Positions 45,837 to 54,810 of a stretch of 64,000 bases of DNA are shown piece after piece (position 1 is the stretch's first letter; each line of letters begins with the position of its first letter). A program made the translations under genes and the position numbers. The stretch comes from Pseudomonadales bacterium. Its GTDB lineage: Bacteria; Pseudomonadota; Gammaproteobacteria; Pseudomonadales; Ketobacteraceae. Below the pieces are notes generated by a model. It worked only from the letters and a program-made list of their open reading frames with translations. It was not told the DNA's origin and made no database searches. The stretch is taken from NCBI GenBank assembly GCA_002708905.1, contig PAPM01000007.1, forward strand, positions 62,001 through 126,000, given 5' to 3'.

Positions 45837-45885
45837 ACCAATCTCTCAAATACCTGTCTTTTTTAAAATCAGTCTTTTTGTCGTG

Positions 45886-45959
45886 TAGTTTTATAGTTTA
45901 GCTGGGTCGCAGCCCATTAATACAGCAATTTAAACCACTCAGCTTAAACTATAGAACTA
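45886..45959. repeat. Inverted repeat between the monooxygenase and hsp20
   Basis: Left arm TAGTTTTATAGTTTAGCTG and right arm CAGCTTAAACTATAGAACTA are reverse complements except for one base change and one inserted base, with a 34-base space. Each arm holds two copies of an ACTATA-type unit. The position, upstream of the monooxygenase start, suggests a pair of operators for a TetR-like or similar regulator. No candidate regulator gene is adjacent. Confidence 0.55.
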
Positions 45960-46040
45960 TAAAGCGCCAAGCCTGTCAGTGACCGCACGGACACGCCCCC
46001 AAGCATTTCAGCCAAGCCCCGATATCGGCGAATTTCTATT

Positions 46041-46082
46041 TTGACGTACGTCAATTGAAATCTCACCAAGCGGCCTTATAAA
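46041..46082 (+). promoter_or_regulatory. Anr/Fnr-type box with -10 element, hsp20 promoter
   Basis: A perfect 14-base palindrome TTGACGTACGTCAA (46041-46054) is followed by a -10 TATAAA at 46077-46082. The box centre is 41.5 bases upstream of the predicted start (about 46089), the spacing of a class II FNR/Anr promoter. The gene for the likely activator, anr, lies next to hsp20. Confidence 0.75.
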
Positions 46083-46119
46083 TAGCCCTGTAACTGGCAC
46101 AATCAGGAGGGAATCGACC

Positions 46120-46569
46120 ATGAGCACGTCCAAACATCTGAGTAACTCCCCAAGGGGGTTCGACAGCTTTCAACAACTGGTAGACAACTTTTTTGGTCGC
46201 AGTAGCGGGGGCTTTCCGGCTTTCGCCAATGAGACCTTTAACATGCCGGCCACTGATATTTCGGAGAACGAAACCGAATATACCATCAGTGCGGAGTTAC
46301 CCGGCATCAGGAAAGAGGACATTGACGTTTCGCTGCACGACGGTGTGCTTTCCATCGAGGCCCACAGCAAAAGCGAACATGAGGAAAAAGGGGATAAGCA
46401 AATACGATCCGAGCGTCGCTATGGCAAGTTTATCCGGCGATTTACCTTGGGTGAAAACGCCGACGAATCTGCGGTACAGGCGAAGTTCGAGGATGGTGTA
46501 CTGAAGCTTGTGGTGAAAAAGACTTCACCGCAGGAGACCCCCAAACCCAAAGCCATACCGATTTCCTGA
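46120..46569 (+). CDS. Small heat shock protein Hsp20 family
   Basis: Holdase chaperone that prevents aggregation. The alpha-crystallin domain (about residues 45-135) includes YTISAELPGIRKEDIDVSL, VLSIEAHSKSE and the C-terminal AKFEDGVLKLVVKK. The C-terminal tail has the I-x-I-like AIPIS. The 149-aa length is typical. The GGAGGG ribosome site is 8 bases before the ATG. An Anr-type promoter upstream suggests induction at low oxygen rather than only by heat. Confidence 0.92.
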   Translation: MSTSKHLSNSPRGFDSFQQLVDNFFGRSSGGFPAFANETFNMPATDISENETEYTISAELPGIRKEDIDVSLHDGVLSIEAHSKSEHEEKGDKQIRSERRYGKFIRRFTLGENADESAVQAKFEDGVLKLVVKKTSPQETPKPKAIPIS

Positions 46570-46578
46570 GGTCAAAAC

Positions 46579-46611
46579 GAAAACAGGCGCATTGGATGAT
46601 GCGCCTGTTTT
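46579..46611. terminator. Bidirectional terminator between hsp20 and anr
   Basis: AAACAGGCGCA and TGCGCCTGTTT arms around an 8-base loop with A-runs and T-runs. It serves both converging genes. Confidence 0.88.
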
Positions 46612-46630
46612 GCGGAAAAAAGGTAATTAC

Positions 46631-47392
46631 TCAGGCTGTCTTGGCGTCGGACTCCATGCCATTGGCCATATGACAGAGTCCCTGCATATCCAGTACTTCC
46701 ACTTCTTTGCCGTCCACATAAATCACCCCTTGCTTCTGCAAACGGGTGAAAACACGGGACACGGTTTCAACGGCAAGCCCTAGGAAGTTGCCGATATCAT
46801 TACGGGACATAGGCAACCGGAACCCGGAAGCGGACAAGCCGCGCTTGGTGTGGCGGGTGGAGATGCTCAGCAACAGTGAAGCAATGCGCTCCTCTGCACT
46901 CTTCTTGCTAAGCAACATAATCAGCTGTTGGTCAGCCTGAATCTCTTTACTCATTAACTGAAAGAAGTGACGCTGCAGAGTCGGGATTTTGGCGGACAGG
47001 AACTCCAGCTTTTCGAACGGAATTTCACAGACCGCAGCCGTTTCCAGCGCCTTCGCTGAGTTGGAATGAATATTGGTGCTGATACCATCAACACCCAACA
47101 CCTCGCCCGGCAAATAAAACCCGGTAACCTGTTCTTCGCCGTCTTCTGTTACCGAATAGGTCTTGATGGTGCCACTACGTACAGCATAGATCGATGCAAA
47201 AGGGTCACTGGCACGAAAAAGATGCTCGCCTTTCTTTAAAGGTTTACTGCGCTTGATAATTTTGTCGAGTTCATCCAGCTGGGTCTCATCGACCGCCACA
47301 GGAAGGCAAATAGGGTTCAGGCTACAATCCGTGCAGGATACGTTGATGTTGCGAGTAGGAACGCGGTTCTTGCAATCGTGCTCTGAAGACAT
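46631..47392 (-). CDS. anr: Anaerobic transcriptional regulator Anr (FNR family)
   Basis: Oxygen-sensing CRP/FNR activator. The N-terminal cysteines CTDCSLNPIC and the internal Cys in AAVCEIPF are the four ligands of the FNR 4Fe-4S cluster. An effector-type domain (about residues 35-155) and a dimerisation helix are followed by the HTH (about residues 185-235, with DIGNFLGLAVETVSRVFTRLQ, where ETVSR is the recognition helix that reads TTGAC/TTGAT). At 253 aa it has the Anr length. It is divergent from hemN's promoter region only through a gap, and its own promoter holds ATTAGA-N9-TCTAAT. Confidence 0.94.
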   Translation of the reverse strand: MSSEHDCKNRVPTRNINVSCTDCSLNPICLPVAVDETQLDELDKIIKRSKPLKKGEHLFRASDPFASIYAVRSGTIKTYSVTEDGEEQVTGFYLPGEVLGVDGISTNIHSNSAKALETAAVCEIPFEKLEFLSAKIPTLQRHFFQLMSKEIQADQQLIMLLSKKSAEERIASLLLSISTRHTKRGLSASGFRLPMSRNDIGNFLGLAVETVSRVFTRLQKQGVIYVDGKEVEVLDMQGLCHMANGMESDAKTA

Positions 47393-47472
47393 AGGTGATT
47401 CCGTGCCATGTTGCCGAGACCATTAGATCTCGCTTATCTAATATGCGGCGATGTTAACACGTATTTGCCTTG

Positions 47473-48882
47473 CTAGAGAACTCTTGAAAAACGCGTGCCA
47501 TCTTTCATGTGCTGGGGTAAGTAGATATCGAACAACATGCAGATCTTGCGGATCACCAAGCGCCCCTTTGAGGTGACGTTATAAACACCCCCCTGGCGCG
47601 CCAGCAACCCCTCTTCGACAAAACAATTCAACCCTCTGATTTCATTGAAAAAATACTCCCCAAAAACGATACCATACTGTTCTTCGATCTGGCTCGGGAC
47701 AAGCCAGTTCTGGCACAACAGGGACATAATGACGGCGCGACGAATTTCGTCATCGGTGGACAAAAGCACGCCTGCGGTAATGGGTGAATCTCCCTTCTCC
47801 ATCAATCCTTGATACTCAGTAATAGATTTGGTGTTCTGACAATACACATTGTTGATCAGGCTGATAGAGGAAACCCCCAGCCCCACCAGATCTGCGTCCT
47901 TGAATGTGGTATAGCCCTGGAAATTACGATGCAGATTGCCTTCCGCTTGCGCCACAGCCAGTTCATCCGTGGGTTTGGCAAAATGATCCATCCCGATGTA
48001 CACATAGCCTGCATCAATCAGCTGATTGGACGCAGCACAGAGTATCTGTAACTTTTCCTCTACAAGCGGCAGAGCCTCCTCCGGCAACAACCCCTGGGAT
48101 TTGAAGCGCTGCGGCAGGTGAGCATAGTTAAATAACGAGATGCGGTCAGGAGAAAGCTCGATTACCCGGTTAATGGTATCCCGCACAGACGCAACCGATT
48201 GATAAGGCAAACCATAGATCAAATCAAAATTAACGGACCTGAACTGGTAATTTCGAGATGCCATCATCAGCTCTTCAATCTGCTGAAATGGCTGGACACG
48301 ATTGATTGCCTCCTGCACCTTGCGGTCAAAATCCTGAATACCCAGACTGATCCGATTGAAACCCAAGCCTTTTAGCAATCCCAACTTGTCAGCGGTCATG
48401 GTTCTTGGGTCAATTTCTATGGAGTATTCACCCCGTTCGGAATCCACCAGATGGAAATGACGTCCAATTTCAAACCAAAGCTCGGTTAGTTCTGCCTCAT
48501 TAAAGTAGGTAGGCGTGCCGCCACCCCAATGCATCTGATAGACAGGGCGTCCCTGATCAAAATCTCTGGATTTCATTCGTATCTCTTTGATCAACGCATC
48601 CAGATATCGGCGTTTCTTCTCATCACTCTGGGTAATTACTTTATTACAGGCACAGTAGTAACAAAGGGAGGCACAAAAGGGTAAATGAACATACAGTGAA
48701 AGGGGCATTCGGGATTCATTGCTGCGCCCCACCGCACCCAGATAGTCTTCATGGGTAAACTCCTCATGAAACTGAAGTGCTGTCGGGTAAGATGTATACC
48801 TTGGACCAGCAACATCATGCTGCCTGATGAATTCGCTATCCCATAGCGAATCCTCTTCCAAACCCTCTTTCACCACATGCAT
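47473..48882 (-). CDS. hemN: Oxygen-independent coproporphyrinogen III dehydrogenase HemN
   Basis: Radical SAM enzyme that decarboxylates coproporphyrinogen III without O2. The 4Fe-4S motif CASLCYYCACNK (CxxxCxxC plus an extra Cys) lies near residue 72. It also has GGGTPTYF and the HemN C-terminal domain, and ends ...QHMKDGTRFSRVL. The ATG at 48882 follows AGGA by 8 bases. A TTG at 48888 lies inside the same region. At about 469 aa it is a true HemN rather than the shorter HemW. An Anr-type promoter sits upstream. Confidence 0.93.
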   Translation of the reverse strand: MHVVKEGLEEDSLWDSEFIRQHDVAGPRYTSYPTALQFHEEFTHEDYLGAVGRSNESRMPLSLYVHLPFCASLCYYCACNKVITQSDEKKRRYLDALIKEIRMKSRDFDQGRPVYQMHWGGGTPTYFNEAELTELWFEIGRHFHLVDSERGEYSIEIDPRTMTADKLGLLKGLGFNRISLGIQDFDRKVQEAINRVQPFQQIEELMMASRNYQFRSVNFDLIYGLPYQSVASVRDTINRVIELSPDRISLFNYAHLPQRFKSQGLLPEEALPLVEEKLQILCAASNQLIDAGYVYIGMDHFAKPTDELAVAQAEGNLHRNFQGYTTFKDADLVGLGVSSISLINNVYCQNTKSITEYQGLMEKGDSPITAGVLLSTDDEIRRAVIMSLLCQNWLVPSQIEEQYGIVFGEYFFNEIRGLNCFVEEGLLARQGGVYNVTSKGRLVIRKICMLFDIYLPQHMKDGTRFSRVL

Positions 48883-48929
48883 AGCCAAATCCTGTCACCG
48901 CGAATTTATGCGTTTATGATAAGTATCGC

Positions 48930-48970
48930 ATTATGCTGAAACGCCGAAAGCGTGTCTTGACCCACGTCAA
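48930..48970 (-). promoter_or_regulatory. Anr/Fnr-type box with -10 element, hemN promoter
   Basis: TTGACCCACGTCAA (48957-48970), with the same half-sites as the hsp20 box, is followed on the minus strand by a -10 CATAAT at 48930-48935. The box centre is 41-42 bases from the predicted start near 48923, again a class II layout. Anr control of hemN is established in Pseudomonas. Confidence 0.78.
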
Positions 48971-49020
48971 AGCAGGCATTCCTCTCCCATTGCCCTCCCC
49001 CAATCGTTTGATCCAAAACA

Positions 49021-49050
49021 AAAAAGCCGACAACTCATCGTTGTCGGCTT
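49021..49050 (-). terminator. Terminator of recA
   Basis: On the minus strand AAGCCGACAAC-GATGA-GTTGTCGGCTT followed by TTTTG, 39 bases after the recA stop. Confidence 0.92.
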
Positions 49051-49088
49051 CTCACAGTTTTTAACCAGACTGGAACAAATGAGGCCTG

Positions 49089-50120
49089 TCAGGCTTCTTC
49101 TAGAACCTCTTCATCCTTGCTGCTGGGTACTTTGATACTGAGCATCTGGTTACGGATCTCCTGCTCGATAGCATTCGCTATATCAGGATTATCCTCCAGG
49201 AACTTGGACGCATTGGCCTTACCCTGGCCTATTTTGTCACCTTGATAGGAGTACCAGGCACCAGATTTATCCACCAAGCCGCAGGCGACTCCAAGGTCCA
49301 GCACTTCGCCCATGTGGTAAATACCGGAACCGTACAGAATCTGAAACTCGGCCTGTTTGAAGGGCGGAGCCACCTTGTTTTTCACCACTTTCACCCTGGT
49401 TTCATTACCCACCACCTCTTCGCCCTGTTTAACGGCACCGGTACGGCGGATATCCAGTCGAACAGAGGAATAGAACTTCAGCGCGTTACCACCTGTGGTG
49501 GTCTCGGGGTTGCCGAACATCACACCGATCTTCATACGGATCTGGTTGATAAATACAACCAGGCAATTTGCCTGCTTCACGCTACCGGTAATCTTACGCA
49601 GAGCCTGAGACATCAGGCGGGCTTGCAAACCTACGTGGCTGTCGCCCATCTCACCTTCGATTTCGGCTTTGGGCACCAGTGCGGCAACCGAGTCCACAAT
49701 GATGACGTCCACCGCATTGGAACGTACCAGCATGTCGGTAATTTCCAGCGCCTGTTCCCCTGTATCCGGCTGGGATACTAACAAATCATCTACATTCACG
49801 CCGAGTTTCTGGGCGTAAATCGGGTCAAGAGCGTGCTCAGCGTCAACGAAGGCACAGGTAAGCCCCTGCTTTTGAGCCTGTGCAACGGTGCTCAATGTCA
49901 GAGTCGTTTTACCGGAGGACTCAGGACCATAGATTTCAACAATGCGGCCTTTCGGCAAGCCACCAATGCCCAGCGCGATATCCAGCCCAAGGGAGCCCGT
50001 GGATATGGACGGGATAGCCTGCAGCTCCTGATCGCCCATGCGCATGACAGCACCCTTGCCAAATTGACGCTCAATCTGGGAAAGCGCTGCACCAAGTGCC
50101 TTTTTCTTGTTGTCATCCAT
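49089..50120 (-). CDS. recA: Recombinase RecA
   Basis: DNA strand exchange and LexA co-protease activation. Walker [10 protein letters not shown], Walker B-type [12 protein letters not shown], the L1/L2 DNA-binding loops, and the C-terminal acidic tail (KDEEVLEEA) are all present. At 343 aa it is standard. It follows cinA, as in Pseudomonas, and a LexA box lies 38 bases upstream of its ATG. It is followed by a terminator, so recX is not part of its transcript here. Confidence 0.98.
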   Translation of the reverse strand: MDDNKKKALGAALSQIERQFGKGAVMRMGDQELQAIPSISTGSLGLDIALGIGGLPKGRIVEIYGPESSGKTTLTLSTVAQAQKQGLTCAFVDAEHALDPIYAQKLGVNVDDLLVSQPDTGEQALEITDMLVRSNAVDVIIVDSVAALVPKAEIEGEMGDSHVGLQARLMSQALRKITGSVKQANCLVVFINQIRMKIGVMFGNPETTTGGNALKFYSSVRLDIRRTGAVKQGEEVVGNETRVKVVKNKVAPPFKQAEFQILYGSGIYHMGEVLDLGVACGLVDKSGAWYSYQGDKIGQGKANASKFLEDNPDIANAIEQEIRNQMLSIKVPSSKDEEVLEEA

Positions 50121-50158
50121 CAGTCAATCCTCACAGTTTATTCGACCACCCAATCAAT

Positions 50159-50178
50159 TACTGTATATTTAAACAGTA
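50159..50178 (-). promoter_or_regulatory. LexA (SOS) box of recA
   Basis: TACTGTTTAAATATACAGTA, matching the gammaproteobacterial CTGT-N8-ACAG consensus. It is flush with the last base of the cinA stop codon, so the operator sits in the 58-base cinA-recA gap. Confidence 0.93.
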
Positions 50179-50769
50179 TTATTTGGATTCATCAAGTGAT
50201 TGAGTCAATTCTTTTTCAACCGCCTGTTCTACCACCTGGCAACCCGGATGATCTGCCAGCCATTTGCGTATTCTCACCAACAAACCCTGCAATGCCAGGG
50301 TTACTGCAGCGGCCCGTACATCGCGGCGCCCCCCCGGCAAAACCACCATTGAGGAGTCCACCTCACCCCTTATGTTCCAGGCCAACCAGACAGTGCCAAC
50401 CGGCTTTTCTTCCGTGCCGCCGTCCGGCCCCGCGATGCCGCTGATGGCAACCGAAAAATCCGCTTCCGATTTCTTGAGTGCCCCCACCGCCATTTCCTCA
50501 ACCACGGCCTGGCTGACCGCGCCATGCTTGCTCAATGTTCGTTGTTTGACACCCAGCATCTGCCGCTTGGCGTCATTACTGTAGGTGACATAGGTACGAT
50601 CGAACCAGAGAGAACTCCCCGCTACCTGGGTAATCGCCTGGGAAACCCAACCCCCGGTACAGGATTCAGCCGTCACAATCTTCTTGTTTTTATCCGCCAA
50701 CAGAGCACCGAGCTGAGTAGCCAGCGCCTCGATCAGCATGATTTGATCCGAGTACAACAACATAGACAT
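50179..50769 (-). CDS. pncC: CinA C-terminal family nicotinamide-nucleotide amidase (PncC)
   Basis: Deamidates NMN in pyridine nucleotide recycling. The family is the single-domain form (about 200 aa, without the N-terminal CinA domain). It has VTAESCTGGWVSQAIT near residue 30, AISGIAGPDGGTEEKPVGTVWLAW, and a C-terminal Arg-rich segment RDVRAAAVTLAL. The start at 50769 (MSMLLYSDQI) is chosen over a longer frame. Located between mutS and recA as in Pseudomonas. Confidence 0.92.
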   Translation of the reverse strand: MSMLLYSDQIMLIEALATQLGALLADKNKKIVTAESCTGGWVSQAITQVAGSSLWFDRTYVTYSNDAKRQMLGVKQRTLSKHGAVSQAVVEEMAVGALKKSEADFSVAISGIAGPDGGTEEKPVGTVWLAWNIRGEVDSSMVVLPGGRRDVRAAAVTLALQGLLVRIRKWLADHPGCQVVEQAVEKELTQSLDESK

Positions 50770-50964
50770 TTCTAGGTAAATAAAATTGCCCTGAATTCTA
50801 CTGGTTTCACCGGCTGGGGACCACGCTGAATGCCGCCTATTTTTGGTAGTTAACCGAACTGACTGCCGGCCCTGCATTTTGCTGTGCTAAATCTTTTAAA
50901 CCCATGCAGACAAGGTACAATGCCTCTTTTTCCATCTTTGAACCGGGACTGATCAGAAAACAGC

Positions 50965-53550
50965 ATGTCTGCAGCGCAAGAACAACAATCCAAACACACC
51001 CCCATGATGGAGCAGTACCTGCGAATAAAAGCAGAACATCCTCAGGAGCTGGTGTTCTATCGCATGGGCGATTTTTATGAGCTGTTCTATGAGGACGCGC
51101 AGAAAGCGGCGGACCTGCTGGATATCACGCTCACTCAACGGGGGCAATCGGCCGGTAAACCCATTCCCATGGCGGGTGTACCCTATCATGCTGCAGAAGG
51201 CTATCTGGCAAGACTGGTTAAAATGGGCGTGTCAGTCGCGGTAGCAGAGCAGATTGGCGACCCCGCCGCCAGTAAAGGGCCGGTTGAACGCAAGGTGGTG
51301 CGTATCGTTACTCCGGGAACGGTTAGCGACGAAGCTCTGCTGGACGAAAAATACGACAATCTGCTCTGCGCTATTACCCAGCATCTGGAAAAATTCGGCA
51401 TCGCCCACCTGGATATATCCAGCGGCCGATTTTACGTTTCCGAGGTCGAAGGTGAGCCGGCCTTAATGGCCGAGATCGCCCGCCTGAACCCCGCTGAATT
51501 GCTGGTGGCGGAGGAATCCCATGTTTATGCACTGGTTTCCGACCGTCGCGGCGTGCGCACCCGCCCGGCCTGGGATTTCGATCAGGAATCCGGTCAACGT
51601 GCCTTGGTGCAGCAATTTCAAACCCAGGATCTGGGAGGCTTCGGTTGCGACAACATGACCGTCGCCATCGCGGCTGCCGGTTGCCTGCTGCAATATGCCA
51701 AGGAAACCCAGAGGGCCGCCTTACCCCATATCCGCGGCCTGGCGGTGGAAACCCTGAACGATTGTGTGGTGCTGGACAGCGCCACCCGTCGCAACCTGGA
51801 ACTGACAGAAAACATCCACGGGGAAGACCGCTACACCCTGGCCTGGGTACTGGATAAAACCAAGACCGCCATGGGCGGCCGTATGCTGCGGCGCTGGCTG
51901 CACCGCCCTATTCGGGATCGCAAGCAACTGGCCCAGCGGCAGGACATCATTGCAGCCCTGCTCGATAACTACCAATATGAACCGGTACAAGCCGTACTCA
52001 AGCAAATCGGAGACATCGAGCGTATTCTGGCCCGGGTGGCTCTCAAGTCCGCCCGCCCCCGTGACCTGTCCCGACTACGGGATGCCTTCAACGCGCTGCC
52101 ACCCTTGCAGGAAGCGATCGAAGCCATCCAGTCAACGGTTATTTCATCCCTGGCCTATGACATCGGTACCTACCCGGACCTGGCAGACCTGCTCAACCGC
52201 GCCATCATTGAAACACCACCGGTTCTGATCCGTGACGGTGGAGTGGTCGCCGAGGGCTACGATAGCGAGCTGGATGAGTTACGGGGCATCAGCGAAAATG
52301 CGGGCCAGTATCTGGTGGACCTGGAAGAGCGCGAACGGGAACGAACCGGTCTCGCCTCCCTCAAAGTCGGCTACAACCGAGTGCATGGCTATTACATAGA
52401 AATCAGTAAGTCCCAGGCCAAGCAGGCGCCGGAAGAATATATTCGCCGCCAGACCCTGAAGAATGCAGAGCGTTACATTACGCCCGAACTGAAAGCATTT
52501 GAAGACAAAGCGCTAAGCGCCAAGAGCCGGGCCCTGGCCCGTGAAAAAGCGCTGTTTGATGCTCTATTGGACACCTTGAGTGAACAGCTTTTTGAACTGC
52601 AAAGCAGCTTTATGGCTGTGGCCGAACTGGACGTATTGGCCTGCCTGGCAGAGAGGGCAGACAACCTGGCACTATCAAGACCCACCCTGGCGGATGAAGC
52701 CGGGCTGCAGATTGAGGCCGGCCGTCATCCTGTGGTCGAGCAGGTATTAAGTGACGCCTTCATTCCCAACGATTTGCGCCTGGACAGCTATCGCCGCATG
52801 CTGGTGATCACCGGCCCCAATATGGGTGGTAAGTCTACCTTCATGCGGCAAACGGCCTTAATTGCCATTCTGGCGCACGTAGGTAGTTTTGTGCCGGCGG
52901 CCAGTGCCAAAATCGGGCCCATCGACCGCATTTTTACCCGTATCGGCTCCTCGGATGACCTGGCCAGCGGACGCTCCACTTTTATGGTGGAAATGACTGA
53001 AACCGCCAACATCCTGCACAATGCCACCCGGCAAAGCCTGGTGCTGATGGATGAAATCGGTCGCGGCACCAGTACTTTTGACGGCCTTTCCCTGGCTTGG
53101 GCCTGCGCCAACCATCTGGCGGTTAAAATTCAGGCATTGACCCTGTTTGCCACCCATTATTTTGAGTTGACCCAGCTGCCGGATCAGGCACCCAACGTAG
53201 TAAATGTGCATCTGGCGGCCAAAGAGCAAGGTGATACTATTCTCTTCCTGCACAAGGTGTTGGAAGGTCCGGCGAACCAAAGTTATGGTTTGCAGGTGGC
53301 AAAACTGGCGGGCGTGCCGGCCAATGTGATCAGCAATGCCCGCAAGAAATTGGCTCAACTGGAGAAACAGGAACTCAACAGCCAGGCACTGAGCCACGCC
53401 AATCAGCCCCTGCAGTCTGACCTGTTTGCAGAACCACCAACACCCCACCCAGTGGTAGAGATGTTGGGCAAACTTGATCCGGACTGTTTGAATGCAAGAC
53501 AGGCGCTGGATCTGGTGTACAAAATGAAAGAAATGACTGAAAAGTCATAG
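50965..53550 (+). CDS. mutS: DNA mismatch repair protein MutS
   Basis: Recognises mismatches and starts repair. The N-terminal domain carries [32 protein letters not shown], with the mismatch-wedge F-x-E as FYELF. It is followed by connector, lever and clamp domains, and a C-terminal ATPase with Walker [10 protein letters not shown], Walker B-type [16 protein letters not shown] and the His of THYFELT. At 861 aa it is full length. It faces away from cinA-recA and is followed by fdxA. Confidence 0.97.
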   Translation: MSAAQEQQSKHTPMMEQYLRIKAEHPQELVFYRMGDFYELFYEDAQKAADLLDITLTQRGQSAGKPIPMAGVPYHAAEGYLARLVKMGVSVAVAEQIGDPAASKGPVERKVVRIVTPGTVSDEALLDEKYDNLLCAITQHLEKFGIAHLDISSGRFYVSEVEGEPALMAEIARLNPAELLVAEESHVYALVSDRRGVRTRPAWDFDQESGQRALVQQFQTQDLGGFGCDNMTVAIAAAGCLLQYAKETQRAALPHIRGLAVETLNDCVVLDSATRRNLELTENIHGEDRYTLAWVLDKTKTAMGGRMLRRWLHRPIRDRKQLAQRQDIIAALLDNYQYEPVQAVLKQIGDIERILARVALKSARPRDLSRLRDAFNALPPLQEAIEAIQSTVISSLAYDIGTYPDLADLLNRAIIETPPVLIRDGGVVAEGYDSELDELRGISENAGQYLVDLEERERERTGLASLKVGYNRVHGYYIEISKSQAKQAPEEYIRRQTLKNAERYITPELKAFEDKALSAKSRALAREKALFDALLDTLSEQLFELQSSFMAVAELDVLACLAERADNLALSRPTLADEAGLQIEAGRHPVVEQVLSDAFIPNDLRLDSYRRMLVITGPNMGGKSTFMRQTALIAILAHVGSFVPAASAKIGPIDRIFTRIGSSDDLASGRSTFMVEMTETANILHNATRQSLVLMDEIGRGTSTFDGLSLAWACANHLAVKIQALTLFATHYFELTQLPDQAPNVVNVHLAAKEQGDTILFLHKVLEGPANQSYGLQVAKLAGVPANVISNARKKLAQLEKQELNSQALSHANQPLQSDLFAEPPTPHPVVEMLGKLDPDCLNARQALDLVYKMKEMTEKS

Positions 53551-53669
53551 TTCTCAATCATTTGTATACCAAGGGCTTGTCGGCGCTGCAGGATTCACGA
53601 TTAAAGTTGCCTGGAGTCGGTATAGGCAGTAGACTCCCCCGCGTAAAAAATTGTAGAGGGCACTAATTC

Positions 53670-53993
53670 ATGACATTCGTTGTTACCGATAACTGCATCA
53701 GATGCAAATACACGGACTGCGTTGAAGTTTGTCCGGTGGACTGCTTCTACGAAGGACCCAATTTTCTGGTAATTCACCCCGATGAGTGTATCGACTGCGC
53801 TCTGTGTGAGCCGGAATGCCCTGCCAATGCCATTTACTCAGAAGATGAAGTGCCGGCTGACCAACAGCAGTTCATCGAACTGAACGCTGAGCTGGCCGAA
53901 ACCTGGCCAAATATCACCGAGAAGAAAGACTCCCTGCCTGACGCTGAAGAGTGGGATGGTGTGGAAGGTAAGATTCAATACCTGGAAAAATAA
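53670..53993 (+). CDS. fdxA: 7Fe ferredoxin FdxA
   Basis: Small electron-transfer protein of the Azotobacter ferredoxin I type. Cluster cysteines are in [21 protein letters not shown] (3Fe-4S/4Fe-4S ligands) and [12 protein letters not shown]. The acidic C-terminal tail is typical. At 107 aa it is the usual length. The order mutS-fdxA-(small RNA)-rpoS matches Pseudomonas, where rsmZ lies in this gap. Confidence 0.95.
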   Translation: MTFVVTDNCIRCKYTDCVEVCPVDCFYEGPNFLVIHPDECIDCALCEPECPANAIYSEDEVPADQQQFIELNAELAETWPNITEKKDSLPDAEEWDGVEGKIQYLEK

Positions 53994-54000
53994 TTCAGAC

Positions 54001-54120
54001 AAAAAAGAAGGGCGGTTTTTACACCGCCCCACCTCGCTTGGATATCCTTACCCAGGCATCCTGCCTAAACGTCCTTGACGATCATCCTGATCGTGTCCCT
54101 CAGATCAGCGTCCTGCCGAT
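54001..54120 (-). ncRNA. Short GGA-rich CsrA-sequestering sRNA (RsmY/Z-like)
   Basis: About 120 nt on the minus strand. It has six GGA motifs, several in hairpin loops: ACGATC-AGGAT-GATCGT (6-base stem) and AGGC-AGGAT-GCCT, which are classic CsrA/RsmA sites. It ends in a terminator GGGCGG-N8-CCGCCC (54010-54030) with a T-rich tail. A -10 TACTAT is at 54127-54132, and a GacA box lies about 180 bases upstream at 54291-54308. It sits between fdxA and rpoS, the locus of rsmZ in pseudomonads. Confidence 0.8.
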
Positions 54121-54126
54121 GAATTA

Positions 54127-54132
54127 ATAGTA
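54127..54132 (-). promoter_or_regulatory. -10 element of the short sRNA
   Basis: TACTAT on the minus strand, 6-8 bases before the predicted start near 54120. No convincing -35 hexamer is present, which fits an activator-dependent (GacA) promoter. Confidence 0.6.
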
Positions 54133-54290
54133 ACCCAAACAATTCGATACGCTAGCACTACAATTTGAAACAAACCCAACTCGACTGTCCGACAAAACCT
54201 CTTATCCCTATATAGATCAAAGAATTACGATAGCCAATTTGGCTTAGGAGGTGGGGTATTTGAGGAGAAAAGACGACTCTCGCACACCAA

Positions 54291-54308
54291 TGTAAGAAAT
54301 TTCCTACA
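54291..54308 (-). promoter_or_regulatory. GacA upstream activating sequence of the short sRNA
   Basis: TGTAAGAAATTTCCTACA, a close match to the GacA site TGTAAG-N6-CTTACA (one change, CTTACA to CCTACA). Its centre is about 180 bases upstream of the predicted start, the same distance as reported for rsmZ of Pseudomonas. Confidence 0.8.
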
Positions 54309-54369
54309 CAGCTGGGAGATTATGTCCTATGATGATTTTAACGATTAATTCGGAACAAATTCTTTGGAC

Positions 54370-54650
54370 AAAAACAAAGAAGGGCGGTTTAACCGCCCAC
54401 CTCGCTTCGAATCTTCCTGATCCTGTTTGCTTTGCTTCCGTTCCTGCTAAATCCTGCTTCTTTCCCTGACCGGCGTTCCTCTGCCTGAATCCGTTTCCAT
54501 CCTGGATTGCCGCAAATTCCGTTTGCAGCTCCTTTTCGCTTCCCTGCGGTAGTCCTTTACCCAATCCTGTTTCCTTCCTGGAAACTCCGTGCTAATCCCT
54601 TGAGGCTCCTGCCATCAGCTCTTCCTGAACTGGCCAACATCCTGTCGACA
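54370..54650 (-). ncRNA. Long GGA-rich CsrA-sequestering sRNA (CsrB-like)
   Basis: About 280 nt on the minus strand with 22 GGA motifs, mostly CAGGA, AGGAA or ACGGA spaced roughly every 10-20 bases. This density and size are those of CsrB in enterobacteria and Vibrio, not of the short RsmY/Z RNAs. It ends in GGGCGG-TTAAA-CCGCCC and a T-rich tail (54369-54398). The last 40 bases (from AAGCGAGGTGGG onwards) are nearly the same as in the short sRNA. A -10 TAGACT is at 54657-54662, and a perfect GacA box lies about 170 bases upstream. Confidence 0.8.
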
Positions 54651-54656
54651 AGGAGT

Positions 54657-54662
54657 AGTCTA
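54657..54662 (-). promoter_or_regulatory. -10 element of the long sRNA
   Basis: TAGACT on the minus strand, upstream of TACTCCTTGTCGACAGGATG. This aligns with the start region of the short sRNA (both read ...TC-G(G/A)CAGGA after the -10). No clear -35 element is seen. Confidence 0.55.
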
Positions 54663-54782
54663 CTTGATCGTTCATCAGGGACAATTACCCGGAAGCACCG
54701 ACCAGATTCTGAGACGACACCAGAATGCCTGTTTTTCTATATAAATCAGTGAATTGCCTAACCCTTACCGGCATAACCCTGG

Positions 54783-54805
54783 GTAAGTTTTATACAAGAA
54801 CTTAC
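54783..54805. repeat. Additional GTAAGTT/AACTTAC dyad next to the GacA box
   Basis: GTAAGTT-N9-AACTTAC lies 5 bases from the GacA site. It shares the GTAAG/CTTAC half-sites but with 13 rather than 8 bases between them. It could be a second GacA-dimer site or a site for another regulator. Confidence 0.5.
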
Positions 54806-54810
54806 GCTAA

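Noticed and set aside
54304-54564. 86-codon open frame on the minus strand inside the long sRNA
   Set aside because: It runs through the sRNA terminator and consists of the GGA-repeat sequence read as codons, without a proper ribosome-site spacing. The GGA and hairpin pattern is better explained by a regulatory RNA.
54507-54752. Open frame on the + strand across the sRNA region (81 codons)
   Set aside because: Complement of the GGA-rich RNA (TCC repeats), without a ribosome site.
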